Part shown: piece after piece, positions 1-13,074 of the stretch
How the letters are laid out: each line of letters opens with the position of its first letter
Numbering within the stretch: position 1 is the stretch's first letter
DNA from: Macropodus opercularis
Lineage: Eukaryota > Chordata > Actinopteri > Anabantiformes > Osphronemidae
NCBI GenBank assembly: GCA_030770545.1
Contig: CM061099.1
Location: 16,003,001-16,067,000 of the forward strand
DNA length: 64,000 nucleotides
Direction: 5' to 3'
Position numbers and translations under genes: made by a program
Notes under the pieces: model-generated
What the model was told of the DNA's origin: nothing
What the model saw: only the letters and a program-made list of their open reading frames with translations
Databases searched by the model: none

Positions 1-527
1 AATTAGACTCACATTAGACTCAAAAAAGAAAAAAAAATGGAGCAGAAATAAATGATAATCACTGCCCTGTCTGTAATCCTCCAAATAGGAGGCATAGCTT
101 AGAGCAGCACAGCAATAAAGCAGAAGAAAATGATGGGAACAAAAGGTCTTGACATGTTATGAAATAATGGACTAATAAAAGAGAATAAGGGTGAATTTTC
201 TATTATTTAAAAGAGTTGCATTGAGCTCCCACATCCAAAATAAGCTTCCGGTTGAATTGTGCACCACAGTGGCGGACTGTCACCGGGCTGTGCCTCCCCT
301 CCGGCAGTTTAATCACATTTCAGATTCCAATGCGCTGTGTGTTCGACCTGGGCCGAGCAGTTAGTTGGAACACAGAGGGTAAGACGCGCCGGGCCGAGCA
401 GCAGAAACCACCGTCACCACCCTGTGACCGTGCTCAGCGGTTGACCGCTGAGTGCTGGCTGAGGGAGAAGAGAGTTTTACACTAAATATAACCTGGCTTA
501 GCTGCTGTGGTGACGAGCTGAGGCTGA

Positions 528-554
528 GGGGGGGCGGGGGGGGGGGTGGGGTGG
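528..554 (+). repeat. G-rich tract, potential G-quadruplex
   Basis: Consecutive G-runs of 7, 11, 4 and 2 bases are separated only by single C or T bases. Runs of three or more G spaced this closely match the usual G-quadruplex pattern on the plus strand. The tract lies in the inferred semaphorin intron. Structure formation is inference. Confidence 0.7.
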
Positions 555-709
555 CAATAGTGGTTTTCACTGGTTTGTCAGTCGCCTCAGGGATACACTG
601 ACTCAACCCTTAGACACAGTAATTAGAGATCACAGCCAAACATCAGCGGCAGCGGTGCCAGACTACTGGGTCAGTGGTTTTCATGGCTTCCACATGTGGT
701 CTAACAGCA

Positions 710-738
710 ATCTAGCAAACGTTAACAGTTTGCTAGAT
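710..738. repeat. Perfect 11-bp inverted repeat, 7-base loop
   Basis: ATCTAGCAAAC at 710-720 is followed by GTTAACA and then its exact reverse complement at 728-738. It could form a small hairpin. No gene or repeat boundary was recognised beside it, so its meaning is unknown. Confidence 0.7.
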
Positions 739-2354
739 CGGGCAGAAAGTTATCAGTGATCACCGTCAAATATTCACGTCGTGTCGCGGTTGCATTGCAC
801 ATCATGTCTTGGATGGAAATATATCGATATTAAGTAAACACTCTGAGAGGAGCATAACATGACTCTGACATGATGAAGAAGAAGGTGACCGCCGGAATGT
901 ATTCTGTGACCAACAGTTTAAACATTAACTGGTAGAAGTGACAAGGCGGCTGTAAAAGCGGCAAACCCACAAATGAAATGACAGCAGGTGCTGACTTATG
1001 ACAACTACCCACTAGATTCTCGCTGCTTCCCAGCTCGCAGATTTAATCCTCACCCGTTATTGGCCGGCATTAAAAAGCCGCCGTCTCCTCACAAGAGGCA
1101 ACACAACGAAGAGAGTTTCTAACCCTGTGCAAGCCACCCACCGACCCACATTACCACGCTCGCCCACACACACACACTGACACGCACCCGATATAGACTT
1201 AAAAACTTTGCTGGGGAGTAAAAATAGGAGCCCGCTGTTAGCGGTTCACACTGGGGTATGCAGATGAGAAATATTTGGAATAACGTCGAGCCACAGCTGT
1301 GTCGCTTCACTGCCACCTGCGCCGCCAGCGGTGAGAGCGCGCTCCGTGGCAAAGCTGACCCACATTCTGGAAGCCCCTGTGCGTCCTCCGAGGGATGTCA
1401 GCGGCGCCGTAATCCTTTGCCGTGGTTTTAGACGTCATGAACACGTGCCGTGAAAAGGTGAGAGGTGCAACTTTGCAACTGTGACAACTGTTCTCCTGTT
1501 TACGTTCACCTTAAAATATCATTTAGTCGGCACCTCACACATAAACAGCAGCATATAAAACACACACACAATCTTTTAGTCGACCGTCATCTGGTTCGCG
1601 ACTTGCTTTCAAGAAAAGCAGCGACTCTGTCTTAGATGCACTTTGTGCCCACAGTGTTCTTACATTTCAGTGTGCGTTAACTCAAACCAGCAGGTTCCCG
1701 GCAGGTCCAGGTAAACATGATTCCTTCCTCCAGGGTCGCTGGCGACGGTTCTCTCGTCTCTGCAGGCCTTAAAATGTCAATCGATTATCTATGGCAGATT
1801 GGGTTCATTCCTTTCCCTCCTCATTTTGCAAAACAATCAGCTTGCTCATCTGACTTCGATTACAACTATTCACGCTTTGTACTTTCTCCCTCTGGCCTCT
1901 CTCTTCGGTACCAGACTGGCAGATGTGTCGGCCCTAAATAAACGCCTGCTTCCGAAGTTTTTCCACAGAACTTACAAACGCTAATCGTAAAAGCTGCCCA
2001 CATTACACGAAGGCAACCCGAAGCAATTAGGTCCCACGATTTATTCTACCTGCTTTAATAGAGAAGCGAGGGCCTCCCAGATGGAGGCCATGGTTCTTAA
2101 CCTCGCTCCTAAGCTACTGAGTTAATCAGTCTGCTACATATGTTCAGTTCAGCAGCGAGAGACGGGCGTCCAGCTTCACAGCGGCGCGACGCGCTGCTTT
2201 AACGATCGATAATTATAAAACAAGGAACGAACGATTAAAAACCATCTTTCCCGTTAGTCGCACTGAAGCCTACATATTGCCCGCACTTGTCATCGCGCTG
2301 TGTTCCATTAAAGCAGCAGCTCAGAGGCGAACCGCCTTTCCAAACAGCTCAAGC

Positions 2355-2374
2355 AAAAAAAAAAAAAAAAAAAA
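2355..2374 (+). repeat. Poly(A) run of 20
   Basis: A simple homopolymer of 20 A. It could be the tail of a retroposed element, but no recognisable element body lies to its left. Confidence 0.8.
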
Positions 2375-3721
2375 CTTAAAACATCACGATGCATCAGGGG
2401 AAGTGCAGCCTGCTTGCCAAGGTAAGGACTACATGGGCCTCTCAAAAAGCAATTAAGGGAGAGAGAGTCATAATATTGAATAGAGAGGGGTGGTGGGGGG
2501 GGGGTGCATTCCTTGGAGAGAGGCAGCAGCAGCAGACTGTGAAATTCATATTGACTGGAGAGGCAAACACACACAGGTAAGCAGGAGAGTTTTCCACCCT
2601 GCTTGTCAGACTATAGTGCCTGTAGTCTGCTGCTTTCAAATGTATTTCAGGGGAGTTCATCCATCCACAGATTCACCTATACAAAAGCCTGCCTGCTGGT
2701 AGAAAAGCCTATAGGCTGAAAACACACACACACACACAATTTGCATAGCTTTCCAAAAAACAACACAGCTTTTGTGTAACAGCAGTGATATTTGGAAAAT
2801 GAATAAAAACAGCCGAGCTCTGGATGTGCGCTCACTCATGTGTTAAATCCTACTTGATTAAAGCAGTAAAACGCCTTCAACACTGAACGGTGCCAGTCCA
2901 CTTAATTAAGTCAACTTGTAGTAGGCAGCGGTGGGAAATAGGAAGCAAAGCAAACACGGGGCGCTTGCTTGCTTGCTTGCTTGCTGCCGCTCGCTCCTTT
3001 GGCTTTTCTCTGGATGATAATCAAAGGCTTGATCTCCCCCGAGCAGGACGGGCCTCAGGGACGTCGCCCTGCTTGGCTGATCCTGGCAATTTGCTCTTGA
3101 TAATACCCCCTTCTCTTTCTGTTTCTCTGCACCCCTCGAAGCCCAGCGACTCATCTCACCTAATCTGTACGACCGTGGCAACACACAAACACGGCCTCCT
3201 AAAAGCACGTTTGTCTCGCTAGGGAATAAATCACAGCGGTTATGCAGCTTATGGTCGCGTCTCTCTTTAAGTGACGATGAAGGAACTGCTTTCAACTGGC
3301 TACAACAATAGTCATGACTTACAATACATATAGACATTAGTCATTACATGTGTATCTGCTCACTCATTGGTTGTGGTTTTAATTGTTTGTATAGTACAGA
3401 TCTTGAAGCATCTGGAGATTATTACGATGCCTGAGGAGGTCTGAGGAGATATGAGGAGGGGGCAGAGACAGAGCACTGCATGATTTGTTTGTGGTCTGCT
3501 CTGCGGCATAGCATGAGAGTTTGGTGATGCTGTAAGCGCTTCCTCTGCAAAAGCCTTCAAAGCCACAGTCGGTCCAATTACACAACTCGTCACGTCGTCC
3601 GTCGCAAACCCAGCAAACACATGGCATGAGTCGGAGAAACCAGCCGAGAGTAAGAAGAGCTGGAAACCTGCGGGAGACGGGTGAGGACCGGAGGGTGAAG
3701 GGGTGAGGTTGAGGTTCCTAC

Positions 3722-3887
3722 CTTTGAAGGAGATAAAGACACGAGGCGCAGCCAGCGGGTCATTGCTCAACGAGTTCCCGAGAGCCAGGCTGGACAGCGC
3801 CAGGAGGGCGAGGACCGTCCACAGACCGTCCAGCAGCATGGTTGACCAGCCTCCAGCAGCACACGCAGCGTTTTTCTTTTAAAATCT
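3722..3887 (-). CDS. Class-3 semaphorin, first coding exon (SEMA3F-like)
   Basis: Secreted class-3 semaphorins are axon-guidance and vascular cues that bind neuropilin/plexin receptors. Here the ATG is at 3839 and the exon encodes 39 residues plus one base of the next codon. Residues 1-21 form a signal peptide with a leucine-rich core (LALLALSSLAL). They are followed by a short linker and APRVFISFK, matching the PRV.LSFKE start of the sema domain in SEMA3F and, more loosely, other SEMA3 proteins. The donor is AAAG|GTAGGA in phase 1, compatible with the conserved Glu that follows. Upstream, CCCCTGCAG|A at 3888 is a good acceptor, so the exon begins with about 48 bases of 5' UTR and an earlier non-coding exon must exist. 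All later exons lie left of the window. Class 3 is likely; the F subtype is an inference from very few residues and could be another paralogue. Confidence 0.62.
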
Positions 3888-5778
3888 CTGCAGGGGTTAA
3901 AAAATACATTTAAAAAAAAATGCAACACGTGGGAAGAAGCTTTCTCAACACTACACTGGAAAAAAAAAACTCCCAGCCACAACAAGTCTGTTTTAGGTTA
4001 TTAATTTATGTGACAAGTCAAATAAATGACTCCCAAGGGCCCCATCCCTGCGCGTTTTGGCGACGCAGCAGCGCAGAGGTGTGGAGATTGCACCCAGATC
4101 TCTGGGCGCTTCACCAATCCTGATGAGTCCTGATGGACAGGAGCCAAGCTTTAAGACATTTGGTAGAAATTACGTTGGGTTTTTCAGAGTCAGACGAACT
4201 GATGGGAAGATCGCGCTGACTCTAGTGAGAGGCGCTTTTCTTCTGCTGCTCTCTCTAGGCACCCAAAACACATTCCTAATCCATGACACCACAAGTGCGC
4301 GCTGCTCTGTAATTACGGCTTCACCTAATACCAGGTTGCGCCGTATTCTTACACTTACTAGAGATAACAGGAGACCTAGAGTTGTGCAAGCTATAATACA
4401 ACATTCACTTCATGCTGAAGGCTTGTAAACGGTGACTAACGCTAACTGGAACAATTTTAAACAGTCTTCCAGACGATGCAGCGGCAGCCGTCAAAGGAGC
4501 CTCCGGTTAATCAGCAACAGGCACAAACCACAGTGATCAACACTGACATCACGCACCTTATCTCCATCCAGTTCCCTTTTTTTTGGCCACTTAATGATTT
4601 TGAATATGCAACACCCAGAACTTTTCACTGCAGAATCCAGACGAGACTGGCTGGACACGTGCAGTAGGATCAATCTACAAAGCTCATCTCCCCTCATGTT
4701 TCCACTTCAGGAGATTGTTGTACAGGACTTGAGAGGAGCCAGATTGTGCTCAGGCTGAGCGTGGCCGGAGCGGATTTATGAGCAATAAGCAGCTGTTTAA
4801 ACCTCGGCTGTTTACTGACAATTTGTTAAGCATCCAGCTGTTTATTCTGAGACAGAGGCCAAGTCCTTCACACAAGCAGATGAACTCAAACAAGGCACTC
4901 CTCACAAATGACACTGAGGATTGTAAAAGACACACACACACACACTGTCTCTCTCATCATGCCATAGCTAAACACATTCAGTCTGAGCGGTTTTCGCAAT
5001 AAACGCACGTGTTCAAGGAGCATTTATGAAAGTCACACGTTCCACAAAATGTAATACAGCCATAAAAACGGATTATTTATGTAGTCACCCACTAACTGCA
5101 GCTGCAGTAAGTTGCAACATAACCCTGCTCCTGGATCCTGTTGGTTGACTCAGTCATCAATAAATGTCTGATCATATTCATTAGAAACTCGTTTATGAGT
5201 TTTTTTACATTTCCCAATCAAAAGAAATTAAGAAATGTATCCCCTGGGAGCAATTGTAAATATATGTCAATAAAGAGGATATAATAATAAAACGCTCTTA
5301 ATATTTCCAATAAAGACGACTAAATGTACTAAACTGTTGACTGTAGCATGATTTGAGATCTGTGTGGAACAGACTGGCGGCTTTGGCTACACATGGAAGA
5401 CAGAACTGTAAACAGTCTGGTGTGGTATTAGAGCGCACAGAACAATTAAACAGTCATAATGGATGATGGGTTATGGTTCTGGTGCATCAGACAAAAAAAA
5501 ACCTATTATTTCACCATTAGATGTCACAATAAGAATTAATAGGCAGGTAAAATTTTAATGCTAGGGCGCTGGATAAATACATATAAAAAATAAAAAGCTT
5601 CCAGTCAGGCTTACATTATTCCCGAGTAGAACTTCGGATCCAACCTTGAAAGTCATTGAATAAAGCAATTCCAACAGATCCGATCCGTCTCGTCTCCACG
5701 TTGAAATCAACAATAACCAGAGGGGGAAAAATCCCGGTGCGGCTCTGTTCAGCCTCCGTAGAGGAGAGAAGCCTGTAC
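3888..5778 (-). other. Inferred 5' intron of the semaphorin gene
   Basis: If the donor at 5778/5777 and the acceptor at 3889/3888 belong to the same transcript, this is a 1.9-kb intron in the 5' UTR. No coding exon is visible. A CA microsatellite lies at about 4930-4945. Open frames such as plus-strand 4057-4428 show no domain and are probably chance. Confidence 0.35.
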
Positions 5779-6100
5779 CTGAGCGCACTGCGCGGTTATT
5801 GGCCCCGGAGTTGACAGTGCGCACTGACAAAATTACACTTTGGAGAAGAAGAAGAAGAAGAAAAAAAGAAGGAGAAACGATGTCTTGAGTTTAATCTCGG
5901 GACAGGAGACGCTGTCGCCGTACGACCACAGTCAACATCTCGTGGGAAAAAAACGCAGCTGGAAAAAAAAAACAAAGTCCCGGTGGCGGAGAAGCGAGAT
6001 CCAGACTCGGAAGCGCGTGCTCTTCGGTAAAGTTGGGCGCTCCTGACTGGAGGGAGGCAGGGCGCCAGCAGGTGGATGCGGGGGCCATTTGCCTTAAACA
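5779..6100 (-). promoter_or_regulatory. GC-rich block: candidate semaphorin promoter and 5' non-coding exon
   Basis: The block from about 5.75 to 6.15 kb is richer in G, C and CpG than its surroundings. On the minus strand it contains GCTCAG|GTACAGG, a near-consensus splice donor (last exon base 5779). This could supply the upstream 5' UTR exon demanded by the acceptor at 3888. A GAA microsatellite (5844-5861) and A-runs lie inside it. The transcription start is not defined by any motif I can see. The link to the semaphorin gene is inferred from strand, position and splice signals only. Confidence 0.38.
5844..5861 (+). repeat. (GAA)n microsatellite
   Basis: Six GAA units followed by an A-rich, purine-only stretch to about 5877. 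On the minus strand it is a polypyrimidine tract inside the putative 5' exon. Confidence 0.8.
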
Positions 6101-6151
6101 CACCCACAGGGCGGGCAGCGTGGAACCGAGCCGCCCATCTGCGTGGCTGGA

Positions 6152-6167
6152 GGGGGGGGGGGGGGGG
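6152..6167 (+). repeat. Poly(G) run of 16
   Basis: Sixteen consecutive G at the edge of the GC-rich block. Runs of this length are unstable in copying and are often mis-sized in assemblies. Confidence 0.8.
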
Positions 6168-8765
6168 CAGTGAACGCTCGTATTGCTATTTTTCTTTACT
6201 TACACGTTATTGCACTGCTTTTTACAGTCAACCGACCTGGCAGTCCGGTTACGTGTTAGCGTTCACAACCTGGCAACCGACTGTTGTCCCGGTTAGTATT
6301 AATGGCGTTGATTACTGTTTATTTGTGTGTGTGGTGTTTAACGTATTTTAAGTTGGTGAATAAGTCACCGAACTGTTGTGCACTTGCAGAGGAGATATGC
6401 AGCAAATCTGTCATTTATAGTTTGAGTTTTTAGTGATAACTGGTGAAAATAAAAATAAAATTAGTTTCCCAGAAGACATGGTATCATTACTTCTTTCGTG
6501 CTATTGTCACGATTGCCCCAATATGCAGCCTTTCTCTACATGGTTAAGAAATAAAGATATAAAAAGAAAATAACTTATTATTTGCTGGGAAAAAGTTCCG
6601 TTCAATCCAGTTCCAAGTTCACTCCATCAAATATTTGACCTGCAAAGTTAATTTTGGTGACTTAGAGCAGAGACAGTTTAATGATTGTTGGCTCCAACTT
6701 ATCGGAAATTAAAAGTCTTATCTGGGTTAGGTCGCCGTATGTAATTCATGTAATTCATTTGATGGTACATGGAAAATGACGATTAAAATGCTTAATTTGC
6801 TCCTCTATTCAAACACTGATTGGACGCTTCAAAGTCACAGAGTTGCTGCCTGTGAATATTTTCTAAAGCTCATTGAGAAAATTAAACATTTTTCCCCATT
6901 TTTAATCATATTCCATTCAGTTTCCTTTCACACCTGCATTATCTGCTCCCCATTCAAAGCTTTAAATTGCATGCAGTGGATTCACCATTAAGCCCACTGG
7001 GGAGTTATAGAGAAAAAGTTTGTAAGGTGTTAATAAGCAGTCTGCTCAATGAGGTCAAAAGACGCTGTCCTGCTCAACTTTTCTTCCACACAGCGCCGCG
7101 ATGTCAGCTTTGTCGTCTTCGCTTTGCAGGCTGACCCAGCATAAAGGTTCTTTTCTAAAGTGACTTGGCAGGGGTCAAATAGAAAAGTATCCGTCTCATG
7201 TGTCCAAAGTGGACGTTTTTCCTCTGCAGGAGAAAGTTATCTATTCATTAAAGACACGGCAGATTCTCTGAGAAGCAGAACGATCTCCAAAGCTGCACAT
7301 TTCTTACCCAGTCCAGTTTTGGTTTGTTTTGTTTTTTTGAAAAGCAGTGAGCTGTCAGTCTGTGTATTTGATCAAAATCCAACTGAGTACATTAACCAAA
7401 AGGGACTTGTTGATCCTCAGTGGGCATGAACTGGCCGTGCCTGCAGGGCATACACCGGAGGGTTTAATGGGATCATCCGCACAGCAAACCCCGTTTCAGA
7501 GTGCTGTGGCCTAGTGTTTAGTGGTTTCATATTGTACTGGAGCAAAGAATCATCTCAGGCTTTGTCTGAGGTCAAAATATAATGACGGCATCTTTTATGT
7601 ATTTCACAACTTTGTGCTCATCCTCTTTTCCCGTACAGACAATTAAATCCGGTGTTGAGCACATTTCCTGAAAAATTGAAATGTTGGAATGAGTGTAAAA
7701 CAAAAAGTAAAGTTGAAGTTCATCCTGTATCGCACATCAGTCTTCGCTGAGACCATGCTGAAATATTTCTAAAGCGTTATTTTAATTTAAACCTGCTCTT
7801 TACAGATATAGCTACAGCATCGCGAAACGTTAGGTGTGTGTTCCAGAGGCACGCTGTGGTCGCTAACTAACGTTTAGCAGTTTACAACTGGAACTGACGG
7901 AGAGCTGAATTACTAAATGTACTGCGAGGCTGAATTTATAACCGTAATCCTTACTTGTCATTAAACAAAGTAATCCTATTTTCGCAATGTTACTTGTGAA
8001 GTGGTGCTAATCAGATCACAGCCTGGTCGACGTTAATAACAAGAGATTTTCAATAACAACAGAGCTTTTTGTTTAGCTCTGACTATAATTACCTCATTGC
8101 CAGGCAATCGAGCATAATGCTAATCCCTCTGTTACCGTACGTCTTCAGTTAAAGCATTTAAACAAAGCAAAATCTCCACGACTGCCCCTTCAAACAGATT
8201 TAGTAATATTTCAAATTCAGCATCCAGGTGCTCCCCTTGTGTTACAACCAGATAGTAGAAAAGCTTTGCTTCCAGCACCGTCTGTCTGTCAGCGGTGTCC
8301 TCAAAGTTATTTGCATTTAAATGAGAAAATAAAAGCTCTATATCTAGATTGCTGGAAAGCTTGTTCCACAACTCACACGAGAAGAAGTAACTTTTCTGGA
8401 TTTAGTGCTTGGACCACCTTTTCCTTTTTCCCCCCTACCTGTGGTTGCTGCGTTTGAGCAAAAGTTTCCTCTGTTGTCTTTGGCAGCATGCGGCGCCCCA
8501 TGTGCTTCCCAGGCTCCGCGGCCTCGACAGCACTTCACTGCCAGTCTCACCCCCCTCCTGGTTCAGAGAACCACAACCCACGGTGACCAGAATGTAGGAA
8601 ATGGCTTTGATTTCCTTCCACTTTTCACACATGAAATGGGAAAGTCAACCAGGATCGTAGTCTCGGTCTTGACCAAGGCTGGATAAACAAACCCCCGTGT
8701 TTCAGTTTGTGCGTGTGTATTTCTGGGTTGCCTAAATTCAGTTTGCATGCTGGAAACAATGCAAC

Positions 8766-8787
8766 GTGTGTGTGTGTGTGTGTGTGT
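8766..8787 (+). repeat. (GT)n microsatellite
   Basis: Eleven GT units, uninterrupted. Confidence 0.9.
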
Positions 8788-10968
8788 CTGGGGGACAGGT
8801 GAGTTCATTTCTACCTGCCCCTCCTCTACGTCAGTGTTGACATTATGTGAAAGATAAATACTGTAACTGAATAAAATCACAAACGGAGACGTCGGCCAAA
8901 GGAGCCAACCCACTCAGAGATTCTCAATACGGCTCTGTTCTTCGAGACCGGCCATCTGGGGTCTCTTTTTGGCCGTCAATGTAAAGTTGAGTGGCAAAAT
9001 GGGAACAAATAATCTTCCAAAGCCTGAATGGTGAGTAAAAAAAAAAAGGAAAGAAACACAACCAAGCCTTCTAGTTGGGTCATACATGATTCATACTTAG
9101 TATGCGTCATATTTCCTCTTCACACCAACTTTCTGGGAGGTACTGAACTGAGACAGGGTTTACGTTGTGCTGAAAGGACCCCAGAGAGACGTAAAAACTG
9201 GATTACGTCACTGCAATAGTGAAATATTTAGATATGCATGCAGCAGAAATCATTTTCACACATTGGCTGATTAAGTATTAGAATCTGTAAAACTAGTTAT
9301 GTGGGAGGTCCTGCTACCATCCCAGGACAACGTGGCCATAAAACTCACAGGAAAGTGAAAGGGGCTCCCAAAGCAGATTAGCTGCAGTTTCCAGGCCGAT
9401 ACTGTTGGCGTCCGTTCTGCAGGCTGGACTGCTTCACAACCATCGGGGCCTTTTCCTGTTCGAAGAGCTTCTTATTATTCTGCTGCTAAAACAATCGTTT
9501 GACGTGTTGCCAAACGCACATCTTTACTTTATTGCTTCATTGAGATTAAGGTGAGAATCATTACTTTCATAAATATGGAGCTGGAGCCAGCAGCTTGTCA
9601 GCGTGGCTTAAAAGTTGGGGGGGTGCTGTCATTTGTCTGGATGGTACCTACACCCAGGCAACAAAAAAGCTCAAAAATTATTCTTCCATTATCACAAAAA
9701 AAAATTTCCCCCCTCTTACATACTCACAGAAAGTAGTTTGTCGCAGTTTCCAATCTTTCGACTAAGCTAAGGGTAATGGGTCATTTTACACTGAACATAC
9801 AGGCATAAAAATAGATGAACTGAAATATCAACATATATTATATTTAGTGTTAAACATGCATTGTTGTAGGTTTTCTTTTCAACAGATGGAATTATGCCTC
9901 CTCTTGTGCTGATCATATAAAACACACCACACGAAGCCCAGTTTATTCCCACAGATGCACAAACTGCCTCTACAACTGTCAAACACTTTAACCCGAACCC
10001 ATTACACAACTACAACGCTAATAATGACAACCAGTCTTTCTGCTTCTGTCAGCAGATACTGTATAATAATCCTCCTCTGCAGGTTGACAGTCTGCTTCAA
10101 AAGCTCTCTACAAAAACCTCAGCGATGCGGTGGTTTTCCAGCATTAGAACCCTGATATAAAGAACAATTCGTGGACTCTCTCCCGGCAGCTTGTTATCTT
10201 TCGTGCTGTTGACTTGGCGCTGCTACGCTTCGTGGATGCTTCCTGAGGATGTCCATGGGATTCATGGGCATAAAGATACTTCCTCTGAGCTTCCCGCCTT
10301 TTGATAGGACACAGAGGTCACGACCCCTTCAATCGAATCCACGTTAATGTTCTGCTGTAACTAATCTTCGCTTTCTGTTTGCATAAGGGGAAGTACTGTA
10401 ATAACCGTACGGACCTGCTTTGCCAGTTGAACCTTAGCTGCGTGTCAAGATTTGATTGTAAACATCATTGCTACAATAGATGAGCTCTACTATGTTTGTG
10501 AACATGGCAGGAGTATTAGCAAAATGTCCAATTCCTAAAATTACTGATAAAACACAACCACTGTGCCTGAAGTGGGAAAGAAAAATACACCTTCCCTTTA
10601 GATACACAGAAAAAAACTGTACCCAATAGAGAAACAAAAATACCCTGAGGTAATATTTATATTTTTTTTCATTTGTTATTTTTTTTTAGATTGTTTATCT
10701 CTGTGTCTATATTCCCATGTCAACCATGTAAACTGTCCTGCTAGAGAAGTTGGGTGGAATATAAGAGGTTATCTTGAAGTCGCTATGGCAACCAATCTTG
10801 CAAACGCTTACGACTGGCCTGCACCACTATTGTTTCTGCAGAGACAGGATACTCCCTTCCTCTCCCTCTCCCTCACCCATCCCACCCATGGAGTCAAGAA
10901 CACACTTAGGACGCCACATGGTTTGATTTGAGCCCAGCAAATCAGGGCTAAAGCCAATCTTAAAGCAT

Positions 10969-10990
10969 ATTATTATTATTATTATTATTA
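10969..10990 (+). repeat. (ATT)n microsatellite
   Basis: About seven uninterrupted ATT/TAT units in AT-rich DNA. Confidence 0.9.
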
Positions 10991-13074
10991 ACTTTTATGG
11001 ACGCTTTCTTTGCCTTGTTTACCTGATTTCACTGTATATCATCCACTCCATCCGTGCTGTTACCCACTTCTCCACCCACACTTCACAGACTTCAATAAGC
11101 CTGTATAAATATAATCTTAAATAAAAGCCTTGACTTTTCTCACCAGGTAAATATCGTGGCTCTTTTGCTCTCTGTCTCACCAGTCGCATCTCCACCAGAA
11201 TGAAAAGCCAAAATCCAGCTAGAGGAGAGGTCAGTCAGGTCCTCTGGAGCTGATGAAAGGCCTTCCTCAAATGAAAGAGGTACACAAAACAGTTTATGAC
11301 CAAGTGGGTACACCAATAAACTTTTATTATTTATATTATTTTCTATCGTTTAACTTTTTATCTCACTGCTGTATATCACAGTTGAACGTTAAAGTTTTAA
11401 AGCAGAAAACTATGGTGTTATGACCGTCTATTCCTACTAACTAGTCTGCATTATTAATGTGCTATTATGCTATTGTTTGTATCTTAGCGTGGAACCTAAC
11501 AAGCAAGTCTAGCAAGTCAACAAATATGCCTTTGTAGTAAGTAAAAGCAGCCTGCTTAAGTTTAGAGTTTTAGGTTAATGGAAGAACTGAAAAAGGCTAA
11601 ACTTAAACTAGTTCTGAAAATATTTCTACGTTGATCAGGTCAATCAAAACCAAATGAAAGGTTAACGTCCCTCTATAGCACTTTCACGTTACATTGGCTG
11701 CATCTGCCATGAATTTAAAAAAGTACTAACCCCCCCATCACTCAAAATAATCGTAAGGGAAGGATGTTGAACCTCCATGTTTGTTCCCTCCTTCCTGTTG
11801 ATGTCGGCTTTTCCCCTCTTTACAACCTCGTCAAATACCACTGCCATGGTTACAGTTCTAATATTCAAGGGTGTGCCTTAAGTCAGCTGGCAGCTCTGTC
11901 CTCACAGACACGCCACCCAATAATGATGGAAACTCACAGGGGATAAGCTGTTCTGGAACGAACCCCCCCAAAACGGATCTGTGCCAACATCTACAAATGC
12001 CAAGTAATGTTATGGTCCTGTGCTGATGGAGTGATGGAGATAGAAACAAAACACGTATTAGTACTTAAGCACAAACCATAACTCTCCGAGGAAGATGACA
12101 AGCAGGAGGGATGTCCCTCAGCCATCAGCAAAATTATCTCAAAACCATGTTTAGTGTAGCAGTCGCAGGGTGAATGCAAACTTTGATGTCCTTCACTTGG
12201 AGCACAATGACCCCACATTGCTTGAAGACCACAACCCGTTGTGAATACATGCCAGTATGTGAATTCCGAGGGCGACGGGAGACTTAGTAACATTGTGCTC
12301 TAGGTGCTTTCAACTTTTCCTCTCTGTGCGTGTCAGGGCTGTGGGCCCTGCATGTCTGGGCCTCTCTGCTCCTCAGTTTCTAGACCACGCTGCGCCAGCA
12401 GCACTAAAGGCCAAAGCCTGGGCTGAATTATTTACTTTGGGAACTGAGTAACGCTGCCAACATCACTACATGATACAAAGGTTTCAAGTTGGGATTTATT
12501 CCTAATCACTATGATATACTGCAAGCGTGATGAAGCCTTTGTAATACATTAATCCTCAATTGTGTTTTTAGTGTGAACTGATCCCACTTGTAGCGAATGA
12601 TGTCATGGGAGTGGCTGCTGAGTTCACACACACAGCAATGTGACATGTGTCAAAGACCTTTCATATCTGGCAGGAAAACAATAATATACTAATCAGGACG
12701 TCCAAATACTATTAACAAAAATAATGCGAACATGGTGCTGTGCATTGCTCTGAAGTCACCACATGACTGTGCAGCGTGCGATTAGGTAATCGTAATACAA
12801 ACATACTTCTGTATTCAATACAATGTATGAATTAAACTTGAGGTGAGTATGACATACGGCATAAGCGTTGAGAAGAACACGGAGAATTTTAATTTAGGTG
12901 AACCCCAAGCTGCTTTGAAAAAGTCCAGTCGCTGAGGCTGCACGAGCTGCTGCTCTCTGGATGCTGATCCCAAGCCAATGCAAAAAGCTATGGTGGATCG
13001 CGTCAGGAAGCAAAATCTATGAGCAGAACACCACAGGAGCAGAATACACCGAAAGGGTCCTCGTAACGGTTGCG

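Larger units (their letters stand above)
1..3721 (-). other. Inferred intron 1 of the semaphorin gene; no further exon seen
   Basis: This stretch lies downstream (minus sense) of the semaphorin signal-peptide exon. I looked on the minus strand for the next sema-domain exon, which in class-3 semaphorins carries a DYR..LKDED..YVGSKD type block, and found nothing like it, so exon 2 is probably outside the window. Visible contents are a G-rich tract at 528-554, an 11-bp inverted repeat at 710-738, a 20-base A-run at 2355-2374, a 10-base G-run at 2495-2504 and a CTTG repeat at about 2964-2984. Short open frames here have no family resemblance and look like chance. Confidence 0.5.
6170..13074. other. 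Gene-poor non-coding DNA
   Basis: No open frame here resembles a known protein and no exon with paired splice signals could be supported. Contents are AT-rich unique-looking sequence, a GT microsatellite at 8766-8787 and an ATT microsatellite at 10969-10990. Enhancers of the neighbouring semaphorin gene could lie here, but nothing in the sequence proves it. Confidence 0.5.

Noticed and set aside
3379..3627. Cysteine-rich minus-strand frame next to the semaphorin exon
   Set aside because: It opens with a string of Cys residues but matches no sema, PSI or Ig block and lacks paired splice signals. It lies in the intron.
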